From assembly GCF_040687965.1 (NCBI RefSeq), contig NZ_CP156084.1:1440501-1504500 (forward strand): a stretch of DNA of 64,000 bases. Direction: 5' to 3'. Positions within the stretch are counted from its first letter, which is position 1. Each line of letters begins with the position of its first letter. The notes under the pieces were generated by a model that saw nothing but the letters and a program-made list of their open reading frames with translations, searched no databases and was not told the DNA's origin. Position numbers and translations under genes: made by a program. This document shows, one piece after another, positions 26,728-36,097 of this stretch. This DNA comes from Methylocystis echinoides. GTDB taxonomy: Bacteria; Pseudomonadota; Alphaproteobacteria; Rhizobiales; Beijerinckiaceae.

Positions 26728-28314
26728 ATGCCGCCCCGCGTCCTCATCTCCGATTCCCTCTCGCCCGCCGCCGTCGAGATCTTTCGCCTGCGCGGGATCG
26801 AGGCCGATTTCGAACCCTCGCTCGGCAAAGACAAGGACCGGCTCGCCGCCGCCATCGCCGCCTATGACGGCCTCGCCATCCGCTCGGCCACAAGGGTCAC
26901 GGCGGACGTATTGGCGCGCGCCGACCGGCTGAAGGTCGTGGGCCGCGCCGGCATTGGCGTCGACAATGTCGACATTCCCGCCGCGACCGCCAAGGGCGTG
27001 ATCGTGATGAACACGCCCTCGGGCAATTCCGTCACCACGGCGGAACACGCGATCGCGCTCATGTTCGCGCTCGCCCGCGACATTCCCGCCGCCGACGCCT
27101 CGACCAAAAGAGGCAGATGGGAGAAGAATCGCTTCCTCGGCGTCGAAATCGCCGGCAAGACGCTCGGCGTCATTGGCTGCGGCAATATTGGCGCAATCGT
27201 CGCCGACCGGGCGCTCGGGCTGAAAATGCGCGTTCTCGCTTTTGATCCTTTCCTGACGGAAGAGCGTGCGCAGGCGATAGGCGTCGAAAAGGTCGACCTC
27301 GACGATCTGCTGGCCCGCGCGGACGTCATCTCCCTGCACACGCCGCTCAACGCCCAGACGCGCAACATCCTGTCTGCCGAGGCCTTGGCCAAGACGCGCC
27401 GCGGCGTGCGCATCATCAATTGCGCGCGCGGCGGGCTCGTCGACGAGGCGGCGCTGCGCCGCGCGCTCGAAGACGGCCATGTCGGTGGGGCGGCGCTCGA
27501 CGTTTTCGCCGTGGAGCCGGCGATCGACAACCCGCTTTTCGCGCTGGAGAACGTTGTCTGCACGCCGCATCTCGGCGCCTCCACCGCAGAGGCGCAGGAG
27601 AAGGTCGCGCTGCAGATCGCCGAGCAAATGTCCGACTATCTGACGCGCGGGGCCGTCTCCAACGCGGTGAATTTTCCGTCGATCTCGGCCGAGGAGGCGC
27701 CGCGGCTCGCCCCCTTCGTCGCGCTTGCCGAAAAGCTCGGCCTGCTCGTCGGGCAGATCGCGCGCTGCGGCGTCGACACGCTCTCCGTCACCTTCGAAGG
27801 CGCGATCGCGCGCGAGAAGACCAAGGCGCTGACGGCCGCGGCGCTCGCGGGCATGCTGCGGCCCATTCTCGACTCGGTCAATCCGGTCTCCGCGCCGGCG
27901 ATCGCCAAGGAGCGCGGGCTCTCCGTGGACGAGGTGAGCCGGGCGGCGCAGAGCGACTATGAATCGCTCGTGACGCTGGTCGCGAAGACGCGCGACGGCG
28001 ACATCAAGGTCGCCGGAACCGTGTTCCACGACGGCAAGCCGCGCCTGCTGCGAATCGGCGAAATCAACGTCGACGCCGAATTCGCGCCCTCGATGATCTA
28101 CACGGAGAATGAGGACCGTCCCGGCTACATCGGTCGTTTCGCGGGAGCGCTGGGCGAATCGCAGGTCAATATCGCGACTTTCGCGCTCGGCCGCGACCGG
28201 CCTGGCGGGCGGGCCGTCGCGCTTGTCGCGATCGACGGCCCCCTGCCCGAGGCGACGCTTGCCGAGCTCCGCGCGCTGCCCGGCGTTAAACAGGCGATCA
28301 CATTGAAGTTTTAG
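26728..28314 (+). CDS. serA: D-3-phosphoglycerate dehydrogenase
   Basis: SerA oxidises 3-phosphoglycerate, the first step of serine synthesis. The 528-residue protein has the NAD-binding motif LGVIGCGNIGAIVA, the catalytic region NCARGGLVDEAAL and the His-bearing TPHLGAST, followed by the intervening (ASB) domain and a C-terminal ACT domain (about residues 455-528, beginning near YTENEDRPGYIG). The ACT domain binds serine in this family, so feedback inhibition is likely. The start ATG at 26728 has AAGGAG ten bases upstream; a longer frame overlapping serC is a shadow. Confidence 0.96.
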   Translation: MPPRVLISDSLSPAAVEIFRLRGIEADFEPSLGKDKDRLAAAIAAYDGLAIRSATRVTADVLARADRLKVVGRAGIGVDNVDIPAATAKGVIVMNTPSGNSVTTAEHAIALMFALARDIPAADASTKRGRWEKNRFLGVEIAGKTLGVIGCGNIGAIVADRALGLKMRVLAFDPFLTEERAQAIGVEKVDLDDLLARADVISLHTPLNAQTRNILSAEALAKTRRGVRIINCARGGLVDEAALRRALEDGHVGGAALDVFAVEPAIDNPLFALENVVCTPHLGASTAEAQEKVALQIAEQMSDYLTRGAVSNAVNFPSISAEEAPRLAPFVALAEKLGLLVGQIARCGVDTLSVTFEGAIAREKTKALTAAALAGMLRPILDSVNPVSAPAIAKERGLSVDEVSRAAQSDYESLVTLVAKTRDGDIKVAGTVFHDGKPRLLRIGEINVDAEFAPSMIYTENEDRPGYIGRFAGALGESQVNIATFALGRDRPGGRAVALVAIDGPLPEATLAELRALPGVKQAITLKF

Positions 28315-28476
28315 CCGCTCGACTGTTGCAGGAGAGCCACGCCGCGAGGGAAACGCGCGCCAGGCGCGCTTCACGCTTGCGAAGGGCGCCTGCCTGTGAG
28401 TCTAATCGACGCAGTCACCGTCCGCGCCGCTCCCCTCGGCGCGGACTTTTTCGCCTTCGGAAATACGGGATTTATT

Positions 28477-29094
28477 ATGCGACGGCTTGTCCTTGCATCG
28501 CTCTGTTCTCTCGTCGCCACTGCCGCGCTCGTCTCGCAAGGCCATGCGCGCGGCGCCTTCGCGCAGGAAGCCGACGACCCGTTGAGCCTGCTCTTCGGCG
28601 GCGCGCCGACCCCGGTCGCGCCCAATGGTCCCGACGGCCGCCCGCAGGCTGTCGCCATTCCGCGCGAGATCGTCGCCTTCGACGCCAGCTACGCGCCGGG
28701 CACGGTCATCATCAACACCAGCGAGCGCCGGCTCTATTACGTGCTCGGCAACGGCCAGGCCATTCGCTACGGCGTCGGCGTCGGCCGCCCGGGCTTCGAA
28801 TGGTCGGGCGTGCGCTTCATCTCTTCGAAGCGCGAATGGCCGGACTGGACGCCGCCCGCCCAGATGCTGCGCCGCCGCCCCGATCTGCCGCGCCACATGG
28901 AGGGCGGGGTCAACAATCCGCTCGGCGCCCGCGCCATGTATCTCTCGGGCACGCTTTACCGCATCCACGGCTCCAACGAGCCCGAGACGATCGGTCAGGC
29001 CGTGTCCTCGGGCTGCATCCGCATGACCAATGACGATGTGGTCGACCTCTACAGCCGCGTGAAAGTCGGCACCAAAGTGGTGGTCACGCGGTAA
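28477..29094 (+). CDS. L,D-transpeptidase (YkuD domain), second copy
   Basis: This 205-residue exported enzyme has a signal peptide MRRLVLASLCSLVATAALV and a YkuD domain with YRIHGSNEPETIGQAVSSGC (HG and the Cys nucleophile) then IRMTNDDVVDLYSRV. It is of a different subgroup from the copy at 15649-16227: here the domain begins TVIINTSERRLYYVLGNGQ and contains WPDWTPPAQM, the ErfK/YbiS/YnhG type common in Rhizobiales. I start at 28477 because the signal peptide begins there; an in-frame start 27 codons upstream would bury it. Confidence 0.9.
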   Translation: MRRLVLASLCSLVATAALVSQGHARGAFAQEADDPLSLLFGGAPTPVAPNGPDGRPQAVAIPREIVAFDASYAPGTVIINTSERRLYYVLGNGQAIRYGVGVGRPGFEWSGVRFISSKREWPDWTPPAQMLRRRPDLPRHMEGGVNNPLGARAMYLSGTLYRIHGSNEPETIGQAVSSGCIRMTNDDVVDLYSRVKVGTKVVVTR

Positions 29095-29127
29095 GCGGGG
29101 TCATCCCGAAGGATCATCCATTGGACC

Positions 29128-29174
29128 CCCTCATGCTTCGAGACGCCGCCTTCGGCGGCTCCTCAGCATGAGGG
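29128..29174. repeat. Nested palindromic repeat
   Basis: An outer stem CCCTCATGCT (29128-29137) pairs with AGCATGAGGG (29165-29174) and an inner stem GCCGCC / GGCGGC with loop TTC sits at 29145-29159. CTCATGCTGAGGAG-type palindromes are dispersed intergenic repeats in Rhizobiales. It lies between the L,D-transpeptidase and the convergent DUF971 gene, where it could act as a bidirectional stop. Confidence 0.6.
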
Positions 29175-29234
29175 TCTTATCTGACGAGCGTGCTCGGCGT
29201 CTCGACGGACGAGGCCGCCTCGCAGCTTGCCCGC

Positions 29235-29609
29235 TCACGCTTCGCCCGGCCGGTCGCGATCCAGCCCCTTGGCGGCGAGCTCTTCGAGATAAGCGGAAAA
29301 GCTCGTCTCGGCGGTCTCGCCGAGCGCGCGCAGATAGCGCCACGTGTAAATGCCGGTGCGGTGCAGATCGTCGAAGTCGAGGCGAACCGCGTAATTGCCG
29401 ACCGGGGCCACGGCGATGATCGCGACATTGCGCTTGCCGCCCACCGTTTTCTGGTCGGCGGGCGAATGGCCCTGCACCTCGGCGCTGGGGCTCCGCACCC
29501 GCAGAAGCTCGGCGCTCAGCGTGAAGCTGGCGCCGTCGTCGAAAGCGACGCGCAACCGACGGCCGTCGTCGAGAAGGCGAATTTCGGTGGGCCAGGGGTC
29601 GGCGGTCAC
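29235..29609 (-). CDS. DUF971 (GBBH-like N-terminal domain) protein
   Basis: The 124-residue protein is a single DUF971 domain: [20 protein letters not shown] at the start, [18 protein letters not shown], then [20 protein letters not shown] and WRYLRALGE. The same domain is the N-terminal part of gamma-butyrobetaine hydroxylases; stand-alone forms are linked in the literature to iron-sulfur cluster or MoCo-related genes, but the role is uncertain. It is divergent from moaA, which agrees with that linkage. It lacks the usual zinc-type cysteines of the eukaryotic domain. Confidence 0.82.
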   Translation of the reverse strand: MTADPWPTEIRLLDDGRRLRVAFDDGASFTLSAELLRVRSPSAEVQGHSPADQKTVGGKRNVAIIAVAPVGNYAVRLDFDDLHRTGIYTWRYLRALGETAETSFSAYLEELAAKGLDRDRPGEA

Positions 29610-29978
29610 GGGCGCTCCTGCATTTTTGCGCGGGTTGAGGCGGCTTGCGCTGCGGGCGGTCCAGCCTCTTACCGACTGGCGGCCGAAAGCGTCAATGCAG
29701 GAATTCGCGCCCAGCCAAAAGCTGCGGGCGGCCCGGTTACGAGAGACAGTTCGGGCCGCCCGACCTTGGCGTCATGGCGCGCCGACCCTAAGCGCAGCGG
29801 ACCTCGATCGGAATTGGGGAGATTACGGACTCCCGCAGGAAAGCTTCTGTGGCGCCACGATCGGAATTCCCGATCGGCGCACGGAAACGCTCGGGCTTCC
29901 CCGCAGCCGGCGCGGGCAATATATGGATGTCGGCTCCGGCAAGATTGCCCCAAGATTGGCCCGTTGAAAGCGCCAGAC
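29610..29978. other. Structured 369-bp gap upstream of moaA
   Basis: This region separates the divergent DUF971 gene and moaA. It holds a perfect 10-bp stem GGGCGGCCCG / CGGGCCGCCC at 29726-29735 and 29752-29761 with a 16-base loop, an 11-bp direct repeat CGATCGGAATT at 29804-29814 and 29858-29868, and at 29858-29875 a small palindrome CGATCGG-AATT-CCCGATCG. No gene is convincing in it, although an open frame in phase with moaA runs through it. It may carry the promoters and an RNA control element for moaA. Confidence 0.5.
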
Positions 29979-31016
29979 ATGAACGCCCATTCGCAAACGC
30001 CCGCCGCTTCGGCCCCCGCGCCGCTCATCGATCCCTTTGGGCGGGCGGTCTCCTATGTGCGCGTCTCGGTGACCGACCGCTGCGATTTTCGCTGCGTTTA
30101 CTGCATGTCGGAGCATATGACCTTCCTGCCCCGCAAGGACCTGCTGACGCTCGAGGAGCTCGACAGGCTCTGCGCCGCTTTCATCGCGCGCGGCACGAAG
30201 AAGCTGCGCATCACCGGCGGCGAGCCGCTGGTGCGTCATGACGTGATGAAGCTGTTTCGCGCTTTGTCGCGCCATCTCGTTTCCGGCGCGCTTGAAGAGC
30301 TCACCGTCACCACCAATGGCTCGCAGCTCGCGCGTTTCGCGCAAGAGCTCGCCGATTGCGGCGTGAAACGAATCAACGTCTCGCTCGACACGCTCGACCC
30401 CGCCCGCTTCCGGACGTTGACCCGCACCGGCGACCTTGCCCGCGTGATGGCGGGAATCGACGCCGCGCGCGCCGCCGGTTTGAAGGTGAAACTGAACGCC
30501 GTGGCGCTGAAGGGCGTCAATGAAGATGAGTTCGTTTCTCTGGTCCGCTTCGCCCACGACCGGGGCATGGACATGACCTTCATCGAAGTCATGCCGCTCG
30601 GCGAACTCGACGGGCCGGCGCGGGTCGACCAATATCTGCCGATGTCGTCGGTGCGCGACAGGCTCGCCGAGGCGTTCACGCTGACCGAGATCGACTATCG
30701 CACCGGCGGCCCGGCCCGCTACATGCGGACTGAGGAGACCGGCGGGCGCGTCGGCTTCATCACGCCGCTCACCCATAATTTCTGCGAGAGCTGCAACCGG
30801 GTTCGCGTCACCTGCACCGGCACGCTGTTCATGTGCCTTGGACAGGAAGACGCCGCCGATCTGCGCGCCCCCTTGCGCGAAAGCGCCGACGACGCGCTGC
30901 TGCACGCCGCGATCGAAGCCGCGATCCGCCGCAAGCCCAAGGGCCACGACTTTGTGATCGACCGGGCGACGCAAGCGCCGTCGGTTGCGCGCCACATGAG
31001 CACGACGGGCGGCTGA
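29979..31016 (+). CDS. moaA: GTP 3',8-cyclase (molybdenum cofactor synthesis)
   Basis: MoaA is a radical SAM enzyme that, with MoaC, turns GTP into cyclic pyranopterin monophosphate, the first step of molybdenum cofactor synthesis. The 345-residue protein has the SAM cluster motif CDFRCVYC (C35, C39, C42), the SAM-binding GGEP, the second cluster motif CESC-x13-C, and the C-terminal Gly-Gly (STTGG) required for activity. ATG 29979 fits the family length; the open frame extends 263 codons upstream without support. The next gene starts 3 bp after its stop. Confidence 0.96.
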   Translation: MNAHSQTPAASAPAPLIDPFGRAVSYVRVSVTDRCDFRCVYCMSEHMTFLPRKDLLTLEELDRLCAAFIARGTKKLRITGGEPLVRHDVMKLFRALSRHLVSGALEELTVTTNGSQLARFAQELADCGVKRINVSLDTLDPARFRTLTRTGDLARVMAGIDAARAAGLKVKLNAVALKGVNEDEFVSLVRFAHDRGMDMTFIEVMPLGELDGPARVDQYLPMSSVRDRLAEAFTLTEIDYRTGGPARYMRTEETGGRVGFITPLTHNFCESCNRVRVTCTGTLFMCLGQEDAADLRAPLRESADDALLHAAIEAAIRRKPKGHDFVIDRATQAPSVARHMSTTGG

Positions 31017-31019
31017 GCC

Positions 31020-31901
31020 ATGACGACATCGCACAACGTCGCGTTTCTTGGGCTCGGCGTCATGGGCTACCCCATGGCCGGGCACCTCGCGCGGGCCGGA
31101 CATAGGGTCACCGTCTATAATCGCACCACCGCCAGGGCCGAAAAATTTGTCGCGCAGCACGCGGGCGCCAAATGGGCCCCGACTCCCGGCGCGGCGGCGG
31201 AGGGCGCCGATTTCGTCTTCTCCTGCGTCGGCAATGACGATGATCTGCGCTCGGTGACGCTCGGCCCGGACGGCGCCTTCGAGGCGATGTCGCCCAGGGC
31301 GATCTTCATCGACCATACGACCGCCTCCGCCGAACTCGCCCGCGAACTCTCCGCAGAGGCCCGGCGAATGGACCTCGGCGCGATCGACGCGCCCATCTCC
31401 GGCGGTCAGGCGGGGGCCGAAAATGGCGCGCTGACGATCATGTGCGGAGCGGAGCCGGAGGTCTACGCCAAAGCCGAGCCCGTCATGGCGTCCTACGCGC
31501 GCGCCTGCAGGCTGATGGGACCGCCCGGCGCCGGCCAGCTGACCAAGATGGTCAATCAGATCGCCATCGCCGGGCTGATCCAGAGCCTCTCCGAGGCGCT
31601 GCATTTTGCGAGAAGCTCAGGGCTCGACGCCGAGGCCGTGATCGACCTCATCAAGAACGGCGCCGCGCAATCCTGGCAGATGGAGAACCGCACGACGACC
31701 ATGCTGGCGGGCGCGTTCGACCACGGCTTCGCGGTCGAATGGATGCGCAAGGACCTCGCCATCTGCCTCGCCGAGGCGCGCCGGAATGGCGCCAAGCTTC
31801 CCGTCGCGGCGCTCGTCGATCAGTTCTACGCCGAGGTAGAGGCCATGGGCGGGAAACGCTGGGACACGTCGAGCCTCTTCGCCCGGCTGGAGCGGAAGTA
31901 A
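31020..31901 (+). CDS. NAD(P)-dependent beta-hydroxyacid dehydrogenase family protein
   Basis: The 293-residue protein has the N-terminal Rossmann motif FLGLGVMGYPMAGHLA, the substrate-binding segment DAPISGGQAGAENG, and the catalytic lysine region GQLTKMVNQ of the 3-hydroxyisobutyrate dehydrogenase family (which includes tartronate semialdehyde and succinic semialdehyde reductases). The exact substrate cannot be told from motifs. It starts 3 bp after moaA and is almost certainly cotranscribed, an uncommon pairing. Alternative names are GarR-, GlxR- or MmsB-like reductase. Confidence 0.88.
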   Translation: MTTSHNVAFLGLGVMGYPMAGHLARAGHRVTVYNRTTARAEKFVAQHAGAKWAPTPGAAAEGADFVFSCVGNDDDLRSVTLGPDGAFEAMSPRAIFIDHTTASAELARELSAEARRMDLGAIDAPISGGQAGAENGALTIMCGAEPEVYAKAEPVMASYARACRLMGPPGAGQLTKMVNQIAIAGLIQSLSEALHFARSSGLDAEAVIDLIKNGAAQSWQMENRTTTMLAGAFDHGFAVEWMRKDLAICLAEARRNGAKLPVAALVDQFYAEVEAMGGKRWDTSSLFARLERK

Positions 31902-32187
31902 TCATCCGCTGACGAGCGGGTCCGGCGCGGAAGGATTCCCCGTCGGCTTACACATTGTTTCGCCACATGATTCGCCTGCTTGCCCGTCTGTCGGCCAGCG
32001 AGACGAGAAGGCGCAATTGTGGCAGGGCGTCAAAAAAGAAATTTTTTTTGTGGCGCCAATGCAACCATTTCCTGAGCTGAAGCGTTCCCCTCCCAACAAA
32101 AAGAGGAACACCCAAGTCCGCGTAGAGTGTTTCGAGTTTCGCGTTCTAGGGACAAGACCTTTCGTCACCTGAGTGGGAGGGGCCCTT

Positions 32188-32499
32188 ATGGCCGTTACGC
32201 GCGAAAGCCCGTTTGCAAGCCGCACGTCGCGGATTGTCCTTGGATTTACGGTCGCTGTTGGTCTGTGCGCCGCTGTTGCGGCTGCGCCGTCCGTTCCGAC
32301 CGCCAAGCAGTCCTCCGCAGCCGTCCAGGCCGCGGTCAGCCTCAACGACGACGGCATGCGTCCGCTGGCGCGCGGACCGGCGATCAGGGTGGGACGCGCC
32401 TTTGGCGCAGAGGACGAAGATTGCACGCTCGTTCTGAAACCAAGCACAGACGAGCGCGGCCGCGTCCGCTACATGCGCAGCGTGACCTGCGCCAATTGA
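32188..32499 (+). CDS. Small exported protein, unknown function
   Basis: The 103-residue protein begins MAVTRESPFASRTSRIVLGF and has a signal-peptide-like helix ending VAAAPSVPTAK. The mature part is about 70 residues with two cysteines (EDCTLVLKP and SVTCAN) that could form a disulfide. A strong Shine-Dalgarno GGGAGGGG precedes the ATG at 32188, and a perfect intrinsic terminator follows at 32536, so it is a monocistronic, probably well-expressed gene. I do not recognise the family. Confidence 0.7.
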   Translation: MAVTRESPFASRTSRIVLGFTVAVGLCAAVAAAPSVPTAKQSSAAVQAAVSLNDDGMRPLARGPAIRVGRAFGAEDEDCTLVLKPSTDERGRVRYMRSVTCAN

Positions 32500-32535
32500 C
32501 GCTTGCGTCCCCCGATCGTTAGGTAGATGGCCTAC

Positions 32536-32580
32536 TGAAGGCGACGGCGGCTCGAAAGAGCCCCTCGCCTTCATTTTTTT
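32536..32580 (+). terminator. Intrinsic terminator after the small exported gene
   Basis: A perfect 9-bp stem TGAAGGCGA (32536-32544) / TCGCCTTCA (32565-32573) encloses an inner stem-loop GGCTC-GAAA-GAGCC (32549-32562), and is followed by seven T residues at 32574-32580. This is the clearest rho-independent terminator in the window. Confidence 0.92.
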
Positions 32581-32754
32581 GCACATGCCGCCGCGCCGGC
32601 CGCGCCGCTTTGTCCCGAGCGCGCGAGAGAGAGGGAAGCGGGCCCGACGCTCCATTTCCCGCGCGCCTTTAAGTCCTGTTCTGCGTTGACGCCCTCCGCG
32701 TCGCTACCTACTGTGCCGGGCTTCCCGCCTCTTTCGATGGTCACCGCCGCGCAC

Positions 32755-34440
32755 ATGTCCGCCTCCCTCGTTCTCACGCCCGAACTTCTCGACGCCGCCC
32801 GCGTGTCTCCCGCCTGGCCCTTCGAGGAGGCGAAGAAGCTCGTCAAAAGGATCGAGGCGAGCGGGCAGAAATCCGTGCTGTTCGAAACCGGCTACGGCCC
32901 GTCGGGCCTGCCGCATATCGGCACTTTCGGCGAGGTTGCCCGCACCAGCATGGTGCGCCGCGCCTTCGAGACGCTCACCGAAGGCAAGATCGCCACGCGG
33001 CTCATCGCCTTCTCCGACGACATGGACGGGCTGCGCAAGGTCCCCGACAACATCCCCAACAAGGAGCTTGTCGCCGCGCATCTCGGCAAGCCGCTGACGC
33101 AGGTGCCGGACCCGTTCGGCACGCACGACAGTTTCGGCGCCCATAACAATGCGCGGCTGCGCGCCTTCCTCGACGCCTTCGGCTTCGAATACGAATTCGC
33201 CTCCTCGACCGAATATTACAAAGGCGGGCGCTTCGACGCAGCTTTGAAACATATGCTCGCCCGCTACGACGCGGTCATGAAGATCATGTTGCCGAGCTTC
33301 CGCGAGGAGCGCGCGGCGACCTACTCGCCCTTCCTGCCGATCCACCCGCGCACCGGCATTGTCATGCAGGTCGCCCTGACCGGCATGGACGCCGAGGCCG
33401 GAACGATCGACTGGGCCGATCCGGAGACCGGTGAAAAATTCACGACGCCCGTCACCGGCGGCCATTGCAAGCTGCAGTGGAAGCCCGACTGGGCGATGCG
33501 CTGGTATGCGCTCGGCGTCGATTACGAGATGGCCGGCAAGGATCTGATCGATTCGGTCAAGCTTTCGGGCGCGATCGTGCGCGCGCTCGGCGGCCGCCCG
33601 CCGGAGGGTTTCAATTACGAGCTCTTCCTCGACGAGAAGGGCCAGAAGATTTCGAAGTCCAAGGGCAACGGACTCACGATCGAGGAATGGCTGACCTACG
33701 CGAGCCCCGAGAGCCTCGCGCAGTTCATGTATCAAAAGCCGACGGCGGCGAAGCGGCTTTACTTCGACGTGATCCCGCGCGCCGTCGACGATTATCTGAC
33801 CTTTCTCGACGCCTATCCGCGCCAGGACTGGCGCCAGCGCCTCGGCAATCCGGTCTGGCACATCCACGCCGGCAACCCGCCGCCGCCCGAGACGCTCGAA
33901 CATGCCGGCGAAGCGAAGGGAACGAGCGTCTCCTTCTCCATGCTGCTCAATCTCGCCGCCGTCGCCAACGCCGAGGACCCCGCCGTGCTGTGGGGCTTTC
34001 TCAAGCGCTACGCGCCGAGCGCCTCGCCCGAAAACCACCCGCATCTCGACAAGCTCGTGGGCTATGCGGTCGCTTACTTTCGCGATTTCGTAAAGCCTGC
34101 GAAATCCTATCGGGCGGCGGACGAGGTGGAGCGCGGGGTGCTGGACAGGATCGACGCGACGCTCGCCGCTTTGCCTGCGGGCGCGACGGCCGAAGAGATA
34201 CAGGCGGCGCTGTACGACGTCGGCCGGGCCGTGCCGCGCTATCAGGATTTCGCCGCCAAGGGCGCAACGCCGGAGCGTCCGGGCGTCTCCAACGATTTCT
34301 TCAACATGCTCTATGAGGTGCTGCTCGGCGAGAAGAAGGGGCCGCGGTTCGGCTCTTTCATCGCGCTCTATGGCGTCGCCGAAACGCGCAAGCTCATCGC
34401 CGACGCGCTCGCCGGCGCCTTCGTGAACGCGCCCGCCTGA
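32755..34440 (+). CDS. lysK: Lysyl-tRNA synthetase, class I
   Basis: This enzyme charges tRNA-Lys. It is the class I, archaeal-type form used by many Alphaproteobacteria instead of class II LysS. Class I signatures are [10 protein letters not shown] (HIGH-like) and KISKSKGN (KMSKS-like). From ATG 32755 it has 561 residues; an in-frame ATG at 32737 is an alternative. Neither has a good ribosome binding site. Conserved segments such as [14 protein letters not shown] and [16 protein letters not shown] agree with the family. Its stop overlaps the following hydrolase start (TGATG). Confidence 0.95.
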   Translation: MSASLVLTPELLDAARVSPAWPFEEAKKLVKRIEASGQKSVLFETGYGPSGLPHIGTFGEVARTSMVRRAFETLTEGKIATRLIAFSDDMDGLRKVPDNIPNKELVAAHLGKPLTQVPDPFGTHDSFGAHNNARLRAFLDAFGFEYEFASSTEYYKGGRFDAALKHMLARYDAVMKIMLPSFREERAATYSPFLPIHPRTGIVMQVALTGMDAEAGTIDWADPETGEKFTTPVTGGHCKLQWKPDWAMRWYALGVDYEMAGKDLIDSVKLSGAIVRALGGRPPEGFNYELFLDEKGQKISKSKGNGLTIEEWLTYASPESLAQFMYQKPTAAKRLYFDVIPRAVDDYLTFLDAYPRQDWRQRLGNPVWHIHAGNPPPPETLEHAGEAKGTSVSFSMLLNLAAVANAEDPAVLWGFLKRYAPSASPENHPHLDKLVGYAVAYFRDFVKPAKSYRAADEVERGVLDRIDATLAALPAGATAEEIQAALYDVGRAVPRYQDFAAKGATPERPGVSNDFFNMLYEVLLGEKKGPRFGSFIALYGVAETRKLIADALAGAFVNAPA

Positions 34441-34988
34441 TGCGCGCCGCCGAGGCCACTATTCTCATCGTTCCGGGCTATCTCGATTCCGGTCCGGAAC
34501 ATTGGCAGAGCCGCTGGGAGAAAAAGCTCTCGACGGCCCGCCGCGTCGTCCAGCGCGATTTCGCGCATCCCGATTGCGCCGAATGGGTCGAGGCGATCCG
34601 TCGCGAGGTTCTGGCCTCGAGCCGGCCCGTCGTGCTCGTCGCCCATTCCTTGGGCGTGATCGCCGCGCTTCATGCTGCGCAGCAATTGCGCAGCAAATTC
34701 GCCGGCGCCTTTCTCGTCGCGCCGCCCTCGGAGGCGGTGATCCGCGAAATGCCGGACGTGGATTCGGCGTTTCTGCCCGTGCCCCGGGCGCGCCTCCCCT
34801 TTCCCGCGCTCCTGGTTGGCGGCAGCAATGATCCCTACGCGGACGCGTCTTTCGCGCGCATCCTCGCCGAGGAGATCGGCGCGCGCTTCATCGACGCCGG
34901 GCCGGCGGGCCATCTCAACGCGGAGAGCGGCCACGGCCCCTGGCCGGAAGGCTCGCTCGCCTTCGCCCATTTTATCGCGGGGCTTTGA
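34440..34988 (+). CDS. RBBP9/YdeN-family serine hydrolase
   Basis: The 182-residue alpha/beta hydrolase starts ATILIVPGYLDSGPEHWQSRW and has the nucleophile elbow VLVAHSLGVIAA, an Asp in GGSNDPYAD and a His in GPAGHLNAESGHGPW, the expected triad of the RBBP9/YdeN group. The substrate is unknown. It overlaps the stop of lysK by one base, so the two are translated together; the functional link is not obvious. Confidence 0.87.
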   Translation: MRAAEATILIVPGYLDSGPEHWQSRWEKKLSTARRVVQRDFAHPDCAEWVEAIRREVLASSRPVVLVAHSLGVIAALHAAQQLRSKFAGAFLVAPPSEAVIREMPDVDSAFLPVPRARLPFPALLVGGSNDPYADASFARILAEEIGARFIDAGPAGHLNAESGHGPWPEGSLAFAHFIAGL

Positions 34989-34997
34989 GCCCCTCCT

Positions 34998-35942
34998 TTA
35001 GAAGGCGCGATAGGCGTCGAGATCGGCCGGCGCGCCGACGGAGATCGCGGTCGCGCCCGGCGCAATGCGCTTCAACAGCCCGGCCAGCACCTTGCCCGAT
35101 CCACATTCGACGAATTGTGTGACGCCCTGGTCGGCGATGTAGGCGACGCATTCGCGCCAGCGCACCGCGCCCGTGACCTGCTCGACCAGCAGCCGGCGGA
35201 TCGTCTCGGGGTCGGCGACCGGCGCCGCCGTGACATTGGCGACGACGGGGACGCAGGGCGCGGCAATCGTCGCGCCGGCCAGCGCCTGCGCCATGGCGTC
35301 GGCGGCGGGCTGCATCAGCGCGCAATGGAAGGGGGCGGACACGGGGAGCAGCACGGCGCGCTTGATTCCCTTCTCCTTGGCGATCTCCATCGCCTTTTCG
35401 ACGGCGGCCTTGGCGCCGGAAATGACCACCTGCCCGCCGCCATTGTCATTTGCGACCTGGCAGACGGCCGAAAGCGCCGCGGCGGCCGCGCCGGCGATGT
35501 CGCGGGCCTGCTCGAGGTCGGCGCCGAGCAGCGCCGCCATCGCGCCCTCGCCCACCGGCACGGCCTTTTGCATGGCGTCGCCGCGGATGCGCAAGAGCTT
35601 CGCCGTGTCGGAAATCGAGAGCGCGCCAGCGGCGGCGAGCGCGGAATATTCGCCGAGCGAATGGCCGGCGACGAAGGCGGCGTCTTTCCGAAGATCGAGC
35701 CCGCATTCGGCCTCGAGCACGCGGATTGCGGCGAGGGAGGCCGCCATGAGCGCCGGCTGGGCGTTGGCGGTGAGCGTCAGCTCGGTCTCTGGTCCTTCGA
35801 ACATGAGTTTCGAGAGCGGCTGCGACAGCGCGTCGTCGACCTCCTCGAAAACCGCGCGCGCCGGCGCGAAGGCGTCCGCCAACGCCTTGCCCATGCCGAC
35901 CGCCTGCGAGCCCTGTCCGGGGAAAATAAACGCCTTCGCCAT
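34998..35942 (-). CDS. fabD: Malonyl-CoA:ACP S-malonyltransferase
   Basis: FabD loads malonyl groups on acyl carrier protein for fatty-acid synthesis. The 314-residue protein has FPGQGSQAVGMG at the start, the catalytic GHSLGEYSALAAAG (Ser95), and the His in SAPFHCALMQP. Start ATG at 35942 is supported by family length; 22 extra in-frame codons upstream lack a signal. In many relatives fabD directly precedes fabG-acpP-fabF; here those genes lie 19 kb away and fabD stands alone. Confidence 0.95.
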   Translation of the reverse strand: MAKAFIFPGQGSQAVGMGKALADAFAPARAVFEEVDDALSQPLSKLMFEGPETELTLTANAQPALMAASLAAIRVLEAECGLDLRKDAAFVAGHSLGEYSALAAAGALSISDTAKLLRIRGDAMQKAVPVGEGAMAALLGADLEQARDIAGAAAAALSAVCQVANDNGGGQVVISGAKAAVEKAMEIAKEKGIKRAVLLPVSAPFHCALMQPAADAMAQALAGATIAAPCVPVVANVTAAPVADPETIRRLLVEQVTGAVRWRECVAYIADQGVTQFVECGSGKVLAGLLKRIAPGATAISVGAPADLDAYRAF

Positions 35943-36097
35943 CGCCTCCGCCCTTTCGGTTTTTTCCGTGTTTCGCGCCGAGTGGCATTGGCGGGCGTTG
36001 CATGTCAAGCTCGAGAGACAGACGGCCGGGCGACGAGCGGGCTGGGGAGGAGCGGCCTGGCGGCGCCGGCGGCGGCCTGAGAACCTATGAGGGCGAG

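Noticed and set aside
29190-29978. A 608-residue fusion upstream of MoaA
   Set aside because: The extension overlaps the DUF971 gene on the other strand, is low-complexity, and MoaA motifs match the family length from 29979.
32100-32187. EcfG promoter upstream of the small exported protein
   Set aside because: GGAAC is present near 32105, but the nearest CGTT-like sequence (TGTT) has a mismatch and 18-base spacing.
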